From a virus, in the IMG/VR virus record IMGVR_UViG_3300035681_000132, positions 1-22,886 of that record: 22,886 bases of DNA; one strand, given 5' to 3'. Positions within the stretch are counted from its first letter, which is position 1. Each line of letters opens with the position of its first letter. This document shows positions 5,524 through 13,205 of the stretch, one piece after another. Below the pieces are notes generated by a model. The model made no database searches and was not told the DNA's origin. It saw only the letters and a program-made list of their open reading frames with translations. The position numbers and the translations under genes were made by a program.

Positions 5524-8025
5524 TTAGGACATTGCGTTAATGAAGAGGACGTTGCTTGTGAATGCGCCTGTGGTGGCCGTGCCTGCGGTCGAGACTTTTA
5601 AGCGAGCGTATCTGAAACCGTTATTGTCCGCAGAGCAAGAAAACGCCCCGACTCCGGTGATTGTCATTGATTGCCCGGAAGAAAACCAATGCGAATTGTT
5701 TGTGGAAAGCTCCAGCGTCAAAACCGGGGAAGTTGCAAATCCGCCAGCGAAATTGTAAAGCGATACTGCAACCTTTTTGCATCCCTCTATTACTACAGGA
5801 GGAGTTGATTTTAGTGTTGACGCAAAATCACCAAGTGTTGTCGCGTTGAACACGTTATTGATCATGATGCCGTGATTGGTTGGGTCGGCAAAATCACGGT
5901 ACTGCCGAAGGATCGGATAGGATCCCGGAGGAAGCTCAAGTGATGTAATTGTTGCCGTGATGGTCGTGCTGGCGCCTCCGCCTCCGCTGAAGCACACCCA
6001 TCTCCGCCGCCCTCCGACAACGATCGGAGGAACGCGGATAATCCCTGTGGCAGAGACGTTTTCAGACATCCAGATGTCTGTGAAATTCGTTCCGCCAGAA
6101 GACTCTTGCAGTTTGAAGTAAACGTAGCTAGCCGCGCCAATCGTAAAGGCGGTTACGTTTATTTCAGCGGAAATAACGGATGCCCCGCCCCTCGCCGATG
6201 CGACCAACGTTCCGTTAACGGCGCCGGTCCCCGCGAATGCCGTCGCGTTTTGGTCGACCTGTGAAACGCCGGATCCGATCGAGACTGCCAGAGTGCTGTT
6301 TGTGCTCCCACTGGAAACGCCTAGGGATGGAACTGCTGAAGCAATCGTGGATGCGTTTATTGACCCGCCAGCAACGTTCGCTTGAATCGCTGCAACCGCA
6401 TCGGTGGAAGGGCGCGGCGCGAATTCAACTCGCTCGCGGATGTACTCAAAAATACGGATCGCTGAGATACGGAAATCGGAGCGCTTGATAACGCCTCCAC
6501 CGCAGTTTGTCGAAACGAGATTGGCTGGAGAAGGCCCACCAGTCACGGTTTCCAGCGTGAGGGTTGATGTGGCAAGATTGCGGACCTTGTAGACGCCATC
6601 GATACCAAGGTCGGATCCGTCCACCGAACTGCGTACACCGTAGATGTCGACTAAGTCTCCGATGACCAAGCCTGCCCAAGTGGTGCTTCCGGTCACGGTC
6701 AAAATCCCGCTCGAAATTGAAACGCTTTGGAACACCTGCGCAATTGCTCCGTTTTGCACAGCGCCGCCGTTTACACGGCTCATATAGCCGCCGTACGAGG
6801 TAGCAGTTCCGCTAGATCCCCAAACGATCGTGATTGCCGTTGGTGAAACGATTGATGCGACTTTGGCTGCAGTCGTTAGGTTTGCAAAAGACGTCGCGGC
6901 TTGATCGCGCACTCCATACCCCACCAGATAATCGTCAACCGTCAATCCGTGCGGATCGGCGAACGTAACGGTTGCGGATGTAGATGCCGTTTTGACCGCC
7001 GAAACGATTTTTCCAACCGGTGCGGTCAGGCCCTTGTTGTTTGTTGCAACGATGCGCGCTTTGTACAGCTTGTCAGGATCCGGACAGATCGAGTCACGGA
7101 TCACGCGTGACGTTGTCGCAGCAATCGAATCAATCGCTCCGTCGTGCCACTGCACACGGTCGGCCTGCAGGTTTAGATTGTATTTTGACGACGGGAAAAA
7201 CGAGTAAGCGCCGATCGCGTTGATTGACTGCACGGATGCCGTGGTGGAAACCGTCGTGCTCTGGTTTCCAACCGCAGTCCCGGATGCAACCGCATCTCCG
7301 CTTGCTGCGCGGACGTAAAACGATGCGTTGGTGACCGTTGCATTCTCGAAAATCATCGACGTTCCATCGGAGCTGCCCGAAAGCCTGCGCCGAACGTACA
7401 GCATCGGAGATCCAAGCGCCGCCGGAGATGCGGTCAGGGAAGGGATGGTTCCGCCGGGGCCTGCAGTAGCAGTAAATTGCGTGGCGCTCAACACGCTGGC
7501 GACAACCAACGCGCCGTAATTAAACCGCGAATCTGTGCATCCGTAGATCCCAACGCTCTGCCCTGCTGACAGATTGTGAGACGCGGACGTCGTGACTGTG
7601 AGCGTGGTGGTGGTCTGGGAGAGAGCGGATATTGCAACCTCAGCAGGCGCGGAGGACGGCGCGGCTGAATCCACAATCTGCATCGCAAATTCCTGGTTGA
7701 GAACCGCCTGAGAACGATGAAGCGCGAAAGACGCCTCGAGCGGCATCTTGAATGTTTCGAGTCCGTCAATGATTGACTCGGTTCCAACGTTGAATGGCGA
7801 CTTTGAAAGAACCCAGTAAGAAGCGCCTTGGCAGTTGCCATCTAGTAAAAGCAAGTCTCCGTTTCCCAGCGTCGTAGTCCAATCCTGCGCTGGCGGAAGC
7901 GTATCGCAGTTCGTCCGGTATTTTTTCGTTACGTTGCCGGTTGGGAACTGCGGAGAATCACTGGCAGGGACAATGCTTTGGGAGCGGTCGGACGTGGTTT
8001 GTCCTTGGTTCGGGAAATAGCTCAT
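5524..8025 (-). CDS. Large tail fibre / receptor-binding structural protein
   Basis: An 833-residue protein, last structural gene before lysis, with an ATGA overlap on the collagen-like fibre gene (8022-8025). Ser/Thr/Ala/Val-rich with many short beta stretches (LSQTTTTLTVTTSASHNL; TSATVTFADPHGLTVDDY), as in beta-solenoid or Ig-like fibre proteins. The segment GLTVDDYLVGYGVRD and the repeated 'T..VSA.S.T.FTAT' style suggest tandem small beta domains. The C-terminal ~250 residues (from SLGVSSGSTNST onward) look like a separate domain. No enzymatic motif seen. Most likely contacts the host surface. Confidence 0.7.
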   Translation of the reverse strand: MSYFPNQGQTTSDRSQSIVPASDSPQFPTGNVTKKYRTNCDTLPPAQDWTTTLGNGDLLLLDGNCQGASYWVLSKSPFNVGTESIIDGLETFKMPLEASFALHRSQAVLNQEFAMQIVDSAAPSSAPAEVAISALSQTTTTLTVTTSASHNLSAGQSVGIYGCTDSRFNYGALVVASVLSATQFTATAGPGGTIPSLTASPAALGSPMLYVRRRLSGSSDGTSMIFENATVTNASFYVRAASGDAVASGTAVGNQSTTVSTTASVQSINAIGAYSFFPSSKYNLNLQADRVQWHDGAIDSIAATTSRVIRDSICPDPDKLYKARIVATNNKGLTAPVGKIVSAVKTASTSATVTFADPHGLTVDDYLVGYGVRDQAATSFANLTTAAKVASIVSPTAITIVWGSSGTATSYGGYMSRVNGGAVQNGAIAQVFQSVSISSGILTVTGSTTWAGLVIGDLVDIYGVRSSVDGSDLGIDGVYKVRNLATSTLTLETVTGGPSPANLVSTNCGGGVIKRSDFRISAIRIFEYIRERVEFAPRPSTDAVAAIQANVAGGSINASTIASAVPSLGVSSGSTNSTLAVSIGSGVSQVDQNATAFAGTGAVNGTLVASARGGASVISAEINVTAFTIGAASYVYFKLQESSGGTNFTDIWMSENVSATGIIRVPPIVVGGRRRWVCFSGGGGASTTITATITSLELPPGSYPILRQYRDFADPTNHGIMINNVFNATTLGDFASTLKSTPPVVIEGCKKVAVSLYNFAGGFATSPVLTLELSTNNSHWFSSGQSMTITGVGAFSCSADNNGFRYARLKVSTAGTATTGAFTSNVLFINAMS

Positions 8026-10313
8026 AGAACGAAATAGGCGCTGCCGTTAGATGCGAGTGTCAACGATGTGTACTGAATTTGAAGGTATGCAGCCGACTCC
8101 CCATCGATGCTGGAAGTGGGATCGGACACGACAACGGAATTGACCGAGCCGTCAGTGCGTTTGATTTCAAAGACCTGTCCGGCAACTGTAGCCGCCGGGG
8201 GAAGTGTCAGCGCAACACCGCCGCCTGCTGCGCTCGCGAGGATGATCGAGTCGGACGCTAGGATGGAGCCGGAGGCGGACACTGAGCGAGCCGCAAGCCT
8301 GTAGCCGTTGAGCGTTGGCGTTGCGATCGTCGGAGATCCCGCACGCACGATTCCATCCGTCCCGGTGCTGGTCGACGAAACAAACGCCTGCACATCCGTC
8401 CCGATAACAAGCCCGAGGTTCGCTCGGGCACCTGCAGCGTCCACTGCTCCGGTTCCGCCGTGCGCGATTGCAATCGTGGTTCCATTCCAAGTCCCGGACG
8501 AAATCGTTCCGAGCGTCGTAATGTTGATGGACCCCGGCCACGTTGAGAGCGCCGTGTTTTCGACGTTGCTCAAACCGAGATTATTTCTCGCACCGGTGGC
8601 ATCGTTCGCGCCGGTCCCGCCGTATGCAAGGCCGATGGTTGTCGCTGCCCAAATACCGTTTGCAATCGTCCCGAGCGTGACGATGTTCGTGGATCCCGCC
8701 CACGTTGAGAGCGCCGTGTCCTCAACGTTTCCAAGACCAAGCGCGGACCTTGCAAGTGGTGCAGTCGTCGCTCCGGTGCCGCCCTTCGCGAGAGAGATTG
8801 GCGTTGCGTTCCAAGTTCCCGTTGCAACGGTTCCGAGTGTGGTAATGTTCGCCGATCCGGCCCATGTCGAGAGCGCGGTGTTTTCGACGTTCCCAAGGCC
8901 CAGATTCGTTCTGGCGCCTGCCGCCGTTGTCGATCCCGTCCCGCCGCGTGCAAGCGCGATTGTGGTTCCATTCCACGTCCCTGCGGTGATCGTACCTAGC
9001 GTTGTGATCGCTGTTGATCCTGCCCACGTTGAGAGATTGCCCAGTTTGGTGACATTTGCCGAAAGCCGCGCATCGTCAAGAGTGCCGGTCGTGATCGTGG
9101 ATGCGTCTCCGACAAATGATCCAGTATCGCCGCGAGGAATCGTGAAATTGAAAACCGCAGCGCTAGATGTCCCCGAGTTTGTAATGACAACCGAGGTTCC
9201 AGCCGCGCCAGTGGTGACCGTCCCGACCGCGATCGTTGCCGCAGTCCCCGCAGGGCCTTGCGCGCCGACAGCGCCGGATAGCGAGACCGCCCAAGCCGAA
9301 TAGGTGCCCGATCCGGTGTGATGAGCCACATCAGCCACCAACGCCCCCGTCAGCGCATTGTAACTAACAACCGTACCGTGCATGTGCGTGTCCGGAACGG
9401 TTGTCGAAGAAATGATGATTGACTGTTCGGTGATATAGGCGAGGCCGGTCCCGACGGTCAGGTTTTTGGTCCCGTTGCTAACGGTTAAACTGCTGGAGCT
9501 TGTGGTTGTGTACCTGTCGCCGTCCAGCCCCGCTGCTCCGGTGTCGCCTTTGGAAGCAACCAGATTCCACGCCGAAGTTTGAGTTGGATTCGGGTTCCCC
9601 GGCCCCGCAGGGATTGCGACGGCTGCGACGTACGAAGATCCGAGATATGCGACGACGTCGCGAATATTGAAAGCGCTCGTGTCGTTCCACGTCCCCTTCC
9701 AAGCGAACGAATCTCCCTGCGCACCGGTGGCTCCTACATCTCCGCGCGGAATGGTGAAATTGAATGTTGCGGCACTTGATGTGCCAGAGTTGGTGACGAT
9801 CGCAGAGGTCCCCGGTGCTCCTGTTGTCGTGGATCCAACCGCCACCGTTGCAGCCGCCCCCGTCGCACCGGTTGCGCCCGTTGCGCCCGTTGCGCCAGTC
9901 GCTCCTCGCGGGATTTGAAACTCTAAAACCGCTGCACTCGATGTTCCGGAATTTGCAACGATTGCGTTGGTGCCGGGGTCGCCCGTTGTGGTCGATCCAA
10001 CCGAGATCGTTGCAGCTGCCCCGGTCGCGCCAGTTGGCCCAGTCGGACCAGTTGCGCCAGTCGCACCCGTCGCGCCCGTCGCGCCTCGCGGGATTGTGAA
10101 ATTCAGAACCGCCGCTGTAGGCACGCCGACATTGACGACTTCCGCGTTCGTCCCGGGCTCTCCGGTAATCGTTGAGCCAACCGCAAAGGTCGCATCGGAT
10201 CCGTCCTCGCCTTTCGGCCCGACTAATCCGCGAGCGAGTGACAAATTGATTTCGACCTTTTGAGTGTCAATCGTGACGTCAACTGGGACGGAAAGATTCG
10301 GTTGTGTGCTCAT
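8022..10313 (-). CDS. Collagen-like tail fibre with tandem 54-residue repeats
   Basis: A 763-residue protein. After an N-terminal beta segment (VPVDVTIDTQKVEINL) come three blocks alternating collagen-type GXY runs (GATGATGATGPTGPTGATG) with a ~35-residue unit (VGSTTTG.PGT.A.V.NSGTSSAA....IPRG). Later come four 54-residue repeats of the type GGTG...GARTNLGLGNVENTALSTWAGS.NITTLGTI, and a C-terminal tip with a beta pattern (AATVAGQVFEIKRTDGSVNSVVV). Start MSTQPNLSV at 10313 is chosen for its ATGA overlap with the upstream gene. Collagen-like triplets trimerise fibre shafts. It shares the tail-fibre role with the next gene. Confidence 0.85.
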   Translation of the reverse strand: MSTQPNLSVPVDVTIDTQKVEINLSLARGLVGPKGEDGSDATFAVGSTITGEPGTNAEVVNVGVPTAAVLNFTIPRGATGATGATGATGPTGPTGATGAAATISVGSTTTGDPGTNAIVANSGTSSAAVLEFQIPRGATGATGATGATGATGAAATVAVGSTTTGAPGTSAIVTNSGTSSAATFNFTIPRGDVGATGAQGDSFAWKGTWNDTSAFNIRDVVAYLGSSYVAAVAIPAGPGNPNPTQTSAWNLVASKGDTGAAGLDGDRYTTTSSSSLTVSNGTKNLTVGTGLAYITEQSIIISSTTVPDTHMHGTVVSYNALTGALVADVAHHTGSGTYSAWAVSLSGAVGAQGPAGTAATIAVGTVTTGAAGTSVVITNSGTSSAAVFNFTIPRGDTGSFVGDASTITTGTLDDARLSANVTKLGNLSTWAGSTAITTLGTITAGTWNGTTIALARGGTGSTTAAGARTNLGLGNVENTALSTWAGSANITTLGTVATGTWNATPISLAKGGTGATTAPLARSALGLGNVEDTALSTWAGSTNIVTLGTIANGIWAATTIGLAYGGTGANDATGARNNLGLSNVENTALSTWPGSINITTLGTISSGTWNGTTIAIAHGGTGAVDAAGARANLGLVIGTDVQAFVSSTSTGTDGIVRAGSPTIATPTLNGYRLAARSVSASGSILASDSIILASAAGGGVALTLPPAATVAGQVFEIKRTDGSVNSVVVSDPTSSIDGESAAYLQIQYTSLTLASNGSAYFVL
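8400..9060 (-). repeat. Tandem 162-bp coding repeats in fibre gene
   Basis: The landmark CGTTGAGAGC (plus strand) or its variant recurs in exact register at 8541, 8703, 8865 and 9027, so the period is 162 bp (54 residues). Copies are diverged but in frame. Boundaries are approximate. Such arrays can change copy number by recombination and thus fibre length. Confidence 0.85.
9715..10210 (-). repeat. Alternating collagen-like and 35-residue repeats
   Basis: Three collagen-type GXY blocks (about 10019-10092, 9852-9912 and 9715-9740) are interleaved with units ending in NFTIPRG or EFQIPRG; a further diverged unit occurs near 9125-9245. On DNA the blocks show as runs of GCG-C-C-GT-like triplets. 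Repeat edges are approximate. Confidence 0.75.
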
Positions 10314-10651
10314 CGTGAGACGTCCTGCAAAATTTGCCAAGTTCCGGTTAGATAAGTTTCTCGAAACCCTCCTGCCAGAGTCACCTGCAGATCGTAGTAA
10401 TAAAGCCCGCTGGCGAGCGTTACGGCCTGCTCGTTAATCCTCATGATGCCATTCACCGCGTCCGGAAATGACGTTGCAAGCACCATCGAAACCGTTGCCG
10501 AAGTCGGCTCAGGACGCACCTGCAAAAGCACAGTCGCGCCCGTTAGGTCGACTGGCTCGTTGGCGATTTTGAGCGTAATATCAATCGCTCGGAACGTGTC
10601 GCCCGTCCGGTGATCCGGCAAATTAAAATTCGGCTTTAGACGGGTTGCCAT
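10310..10651 (-). CDS. Small tail/baseplate fibre-attachment-like protein
   Basis: A 113-residue beta-rich protein (MATRLKPNFNLPDHRTGDTF). The pattern GDTFRAIDITLKIANEPVDLTGATVLLQVRP, then YYYDLQVTL and a terminal TGTWQILQDVSR, is the form I know from phage proteins just before fibre genes, similar to the N-terminal domain of BppU-type upper baseplate proteins. It probably connects fibres to the tail. Start chosen at ATG 10651; a TTG in frame at 10657 is possible. A GAGTTGACA copy lies upstream at 10668-10678. Confidence 0.65.
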   Translation of the reverse strand: MATRLKPNFNLPDHRTGDTFRAIDITLKIANEPVDLTGATVLLQVRPEPTSATVSMVLATSFPDAVNGIMRINEQAVTLASGLYYYDLQVTLAGGFRETYLTGTWQILQDVSR

Positions 10652-10667
10652 GGTCAAAGTTTCGTGC

Positions 10668-10678
10668 CTGTCAACTCT
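10668..10678 (-). promoter_or_regulatory. GAGTTGACA start-associated motif, site 4 (variant)
   Basis: Minus-strand AGAGTTGACAG, 16 bases before ATG 10651 (10 before a TTG alternative); its TGA ends the sulfhydryl oxidase gene. One or two bases differ from sites 1-3. Confidence 0.5.
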
Positions 10679-11291
10679 GCTGAGAATACAGTTTCAGCGC
10701 CTCTTCGAGCGGCATTTCCGGTTTTCCGATGCGTGCATTGACCTCGTTGTGCCACTCGACGCTGAGAGCGAAAAGCGCCTCCGCAGTTTCGACGATTGGA
10801 GGCTTGCGGGTAATCATTTCAACCCAGTGAGCCTTGCACGATCCGCATGGGATCGAGTTCGTGATTCGTATGATGATTTGCCGAAGATCCTCTTTGTCTC
10901 CGGACCATTGCAAAGCAAGTGTGTGGAGCTCTCGCCAAATGTGCGGACCTTTTGCCTCCATTTCGCCCTTCTGCTGCGCACTTTGTGGTTTTGGCGGAAC
11001 AGTCGCCGCTGTGCCTTTTCGAGAGTCCGCATGAAATGCAATAGAGGCGTCGAAATGGCGAACGATCGCCGCGTGTTGCTCCAACTCGAAATACGTCGTT
11101 TCAAGCCACGGGAGCCATTCTTCCAAAACAGGCTTCAGCGCAAAAAACGCCGCCTTTCTGTCTGTCATCGATCCGCCTTCGTCGAGATGCGGAATAACCT
11201 GCGGAAACCTCTGAGTGAATTCGTCTCGAAACCTTTTCAGCTTCAGAATCCGCTCCAGCGCTGGAAATGCGAACGGTGTAATTTTTGTCAT
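10671..11291 (-). CDS. Erv1/Alr-type FAD-linked sulfhydryl oxidase
   Basis: A 206-residue protein. The C-terminal ~95 residues carry the Evr1_Alr signature: WRELHTLA (119-126), the redox pair CGSC at 149-152 in NSIPCGSCKAHW, and EWHNEVNARIGKP with His181-Asn182, which in the family contacts FAD. Such enzymes pass electrons from thiols to FAD and then oxygen, making disulfides. The N-terminal ~100 residues are a helical extension without a recognised fold and without a second CxxC that would serve as a shuttle. No signal peptide, so it acts in the cytoplasm. It follows a 41-Cys protein by 18 bases, a likely substrate. AAAAACACCGC precedes its ATG. Confidence 0.88.
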   Translation of the reverse strand: MTKITPFAFPALERILKLKRFRDEFTQRFPQVIPHLDEGGSMTDRKAAFFALKPVLEEWLPWLETTYFELEQHAAIVRHFDASIAFHADSRKGTAATVPPKPQSAQQKGEMEAKGPHIWRELHTLALQWSGDKEDLRQIIIRITNSIPCGSCKAHWVEMITRKPPIVETAEALFALSVEWHNEVNARIGKPEMPLEEALKLYSQQS

Positions 11292-11305
11292 GCGGTGTTT
11301 TTCGG
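11292..11305 (-). promoter_or_regulatory. AAAACAC start-associated motif before the sulfhydryl oxidase gene
   Basis: CCGAAAAACACCGC directly before ATG 11291 in an 18-base gap. One base differs from the ACACG core. Confidence 0.45.
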
Positions 11306-11309
11306 GGAA

Positions 11310-12227
11310 TTAAATCGGGACACATTCGCCGCCCACGCACTCGAAGCCGGGATCGCAAATGATTCCAAAGCACGGGTCCAAATCGCATTGAAAAGTGCAG
11401 TAACCAATTTGCGAAAGCCCGGGGCAGAAATAGACGTTGTAGATGTAGGCGGGTGTCGACCCGGGAGGGCATTGGCAGGATGGATCGGTGCTGCCTGTTG
11501 GTATGCAGACAGGTGCGCCTCCGGGGTCCGGCTCAGCGCATTGATCCTCTGGAGGGTCCGGCTCATAGCAATAGGTGCCAAGAGGAGCCGCCATGCAATC
11601 GTCAATGAATGTTGCTGGATCCGTGTTGCACACGGAATAAACGTAGCAAGAGTCCGTGCATTTGCCTCCGCAAAGCGAATTGTTGAAATAAACGGGATGA
11701 GGAACGCCGGTTGAAAGTTTAACGGTCCCATCTGGATCAAGCTCTGTATAACACCCGTAAAATCCAAGTTTTGGAAGGCGATTGCACTCCAAACATGTTG
11801 CACATGTGCGATGACATTCTTTAGTGATCACCGATCCGTCTGGAGGATCCGTCAACGGATTGCACTCGTAAACGTGTTTTGTAAATGTGTCGTCGTTTCC
11901 TTCGCACGCGTATCGAGCCGGTCCGCATGGGTCAAAAGGGTTGTAGTCGCCGGGGTCTAGCCTTTGCAAAATATACTGTTTGCACGGATCCACGTTTGGA
12001 TCTTTCAGACATTGGCAGCAGCAATCCGGGCATTCCTCCAAGCAATCGCAAGGCAGCGTTGCGTTGCCGCTTGCCGGTGCCCACTCGCAAATGCCATCCC
12101 AGTATCCGGGCTGGATCTGAGCGCATTGCTGGCCGGGAGGGCATCCAGCGCACGTCAGCGGATTGTAGATGTTTTCGCAATTACATCGGCCCGCGTTGCA
12201 CGGGTCCTCGGGAGGGCATGGAGTCAT
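11310..12227 (-). CDS. Extremely cysteine-rich tail-region protein (41 Cys in 305 residues)
   Basis: By hand count 41 of 305 residues are Cys (about 13%), plus many Pro, Asp and Gly. Spacing varies (CDCLEECPDCCCQC; CHRTCATCLEC; CDPGFECVGGEC), more like disulfide-knotted or EGF-like surface proteins than zinc fingers; His is scarce. Repeated DPC and PDPP motifs suggest short modules. There is no signal peptide. Sits among tail-tip genes and next to a sulfhydryl oxidase, so I infer a virion tail protein stabilised by disulfides. Zn or other metal binding remains an alternative. Family not recognised. Confidence 0.75.
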   Translation of the reverse strand: MTPCPPEDPCNAGRCNCENIYNPLTCAGCPPGQQCAQIQPGYWDGICEWAPASGNATLPCDCLEECPDCCCQCLKDPNVDPCKQYILQRLDPGDYNPFDPCGPARYACEGNDDTFTKHVYECNPLTDPPDGSVITKECHRTCATCLECNRLPKLGFYGCYTELDPDGTVKLSTGVPHPVYFNNSLCGGKCTDSCYVYSVCNTDPATFIDDCMAAPLGTYCYEPDPPEDQCAEPDPGGAPVCIPTGSTDPSCQCPPGSTPAYIYNVYFCPGLSQIGYCTFQCDLDPCFGIICDPGFECVGGECVPI

Positions 12228-12230
12228 TTC

Positions 12231-12548
12231 CTAAACTGGTGCGGGAGGAATTGTAAAATTGATGTCCATAACGCCGGGATCCGTGCAGGTGATCGTGACG
12301 GTTGCGCTCGCGATAACCTCGCGCACGATTGCGTAAATGTCGGCGGTATTTCCGCCGCCCCCGAGCACGTCGAGGTTGAAAGTCAGGACAGCGCCGCCCT
12401 CAGGGCCGACCTCTAGCTTGGCAGCGTTGGTCGGAATGAAGGTCATGTTCGCGAGCGAATTGACGGTCCCAATTAATTCGTTTGCACGCTCCGCATTCAA
12501 GAGCGTGTCCTCAGACCCTTTAACGACTGGAGCGATGCGTTTTGCCAT
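12231..12548 (-). CDS. Small structural-region protein (105 residues)
   Basis: Starts MAKRIAPVVKGSED at 12548, with GGAGGTG upstream and a TAATG overlap on the previous stop. A helical N-terminal part (ERANELIGTVNSLANM) is followed by a beta-like stretch (KLEVGPEGGAVLTFNLDV) and a Gly run (LGGGGNT). No family recognised. Its place among tail-tip genes makes a minor tail or adaptor role likely. Confidence 0.65.
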   Translation of the reverse strand: MAKRIAPVVKGSEDTLLNAERANELIGTVNSLANMTFIPTNAAKLEVGPEGGAVLTFNLDVLGGGGNTADIYAIVREVIASATVTITCTDPGVMDINFTIPPAPV

Positions 12549-13192
12549 TAGACCAGCACCTCCACATTTACATCAGGGTATGGGACGTAACGTTCTTTCC
12601 GCACCCAAATATTCCCTTTCCAGCGCGTGACCTCCGAGTCGTCTCCTAGATACGGACTCGTGATTGTCAGGGATGGTGGAGTGCCCGAAACAGGGTTTGT
12701 TCCCTGTGTGCAAATTGCGTTTTCGATTTTGAAAATCTTCCAGCCCTTATTGATCGGAATGTCGACTGCCGGATTGTCTGTTGTGTAATACTTGTAATCA
12801 ACCCGCGTCGATGCCTGCAACGGGAAAGATGCGCCCTGCGGAAAGCCGATCCAGAGGCCCGTGTCAACGTCGCGCACATAGACGACGGTGTAATTGTAAA
12901 CGATGCTCTCAAATTCGCTCCTGTCGGGCGGCTTTTGGTAATAGGTCCGCGTCCACTGCAGCATGCCCGCCCCGGCATCCGTTGGCGTCGACTCCTCAAC
13001 CAGATAGTAAAGCGTGCCGCTGATGTTGATCGTGCTATTCCACGCGAGCGGGGAGAAGTTCGCGGCGTTCACCTGAAATTCTTGCGTAAAGAATTTCGCC
13101 TGAACGTCAGAGTCGTAACCGAACACTCTGGGCCCGGATGCTTGAGCCGTTGTCGCTGCCGCTGGTAGATCGTAGTAAACTCCGGTTGGCAT
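12548..13192 (-). CDS. Unassigned tail-tip-region protein (214 residues)
   Basis: First gene after the tape measure, where the distal tail protein usually is. Aromatic- and beta-rich (TLYYLVEESTPTD; IVYNYTVVYVRDVDTGLW; YKYYTTDNP) and no enzymatic motif. It could be a diverged Dit-like or tail-tip protein, but I cannot show this. CCAATAACACG stands two bases before its ATG, overlapping the tape-measure stop. Confidence 0.7.
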   Translation of the reverse strand: MPTGVYYDLPAAATTAQASGPRVFGYDSDVQAKFFTQEFQVNAANFSPLAWNSTINISGTLYYLVEESTPTDAGAGMLQWTRTYYQKPPDRSEFESIVYNYTVVYVRDVDTGLWIGFPQGASFPLQASTRVDYKYYTTDNPAVDIPINKGWKIFKIENAICTQGTNPVSGTPPSLTITSPYLGDDSEVTRWKGNIWVRKERYVPYPDVNVEVLV

Positions 13193-13205
13193 AGCGTGTT
13201 ATTGG
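13193..13205 (-). promoter_or_regulatory. AAAACACG-like start motif before the tail-tip gene
   Basis: CCAATAACACGCT directly before ATG 13192; overlaps the tape measure stop. No SD. Confidence 0.45.

Noticed and set aside
8400-9060. CRISPR array or other spaced repeats
   Set aside because: The repeats are 162 bp, diverged, in frame and coding, without short identical repeats separated by unique spacers.
8308-9303. Long plus-strand frame (331 residues) opposite the collagen-like fibre gene
   Set aside because: It is a shadow of the repeat-rich GC coding region: its Val/Ala/Pro-rich translation follows the repeats, no SD or coupling precedes it, and every other gene is on the minus strand.
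10650-11714. Plus-strand frame of 354 residues opposite the sulfhydryl oxidase and Cys-rich genes
   Set aside because: The minus-strand frames here show family motifs (Evr1_Alr) and coupling; the plus frame has none.
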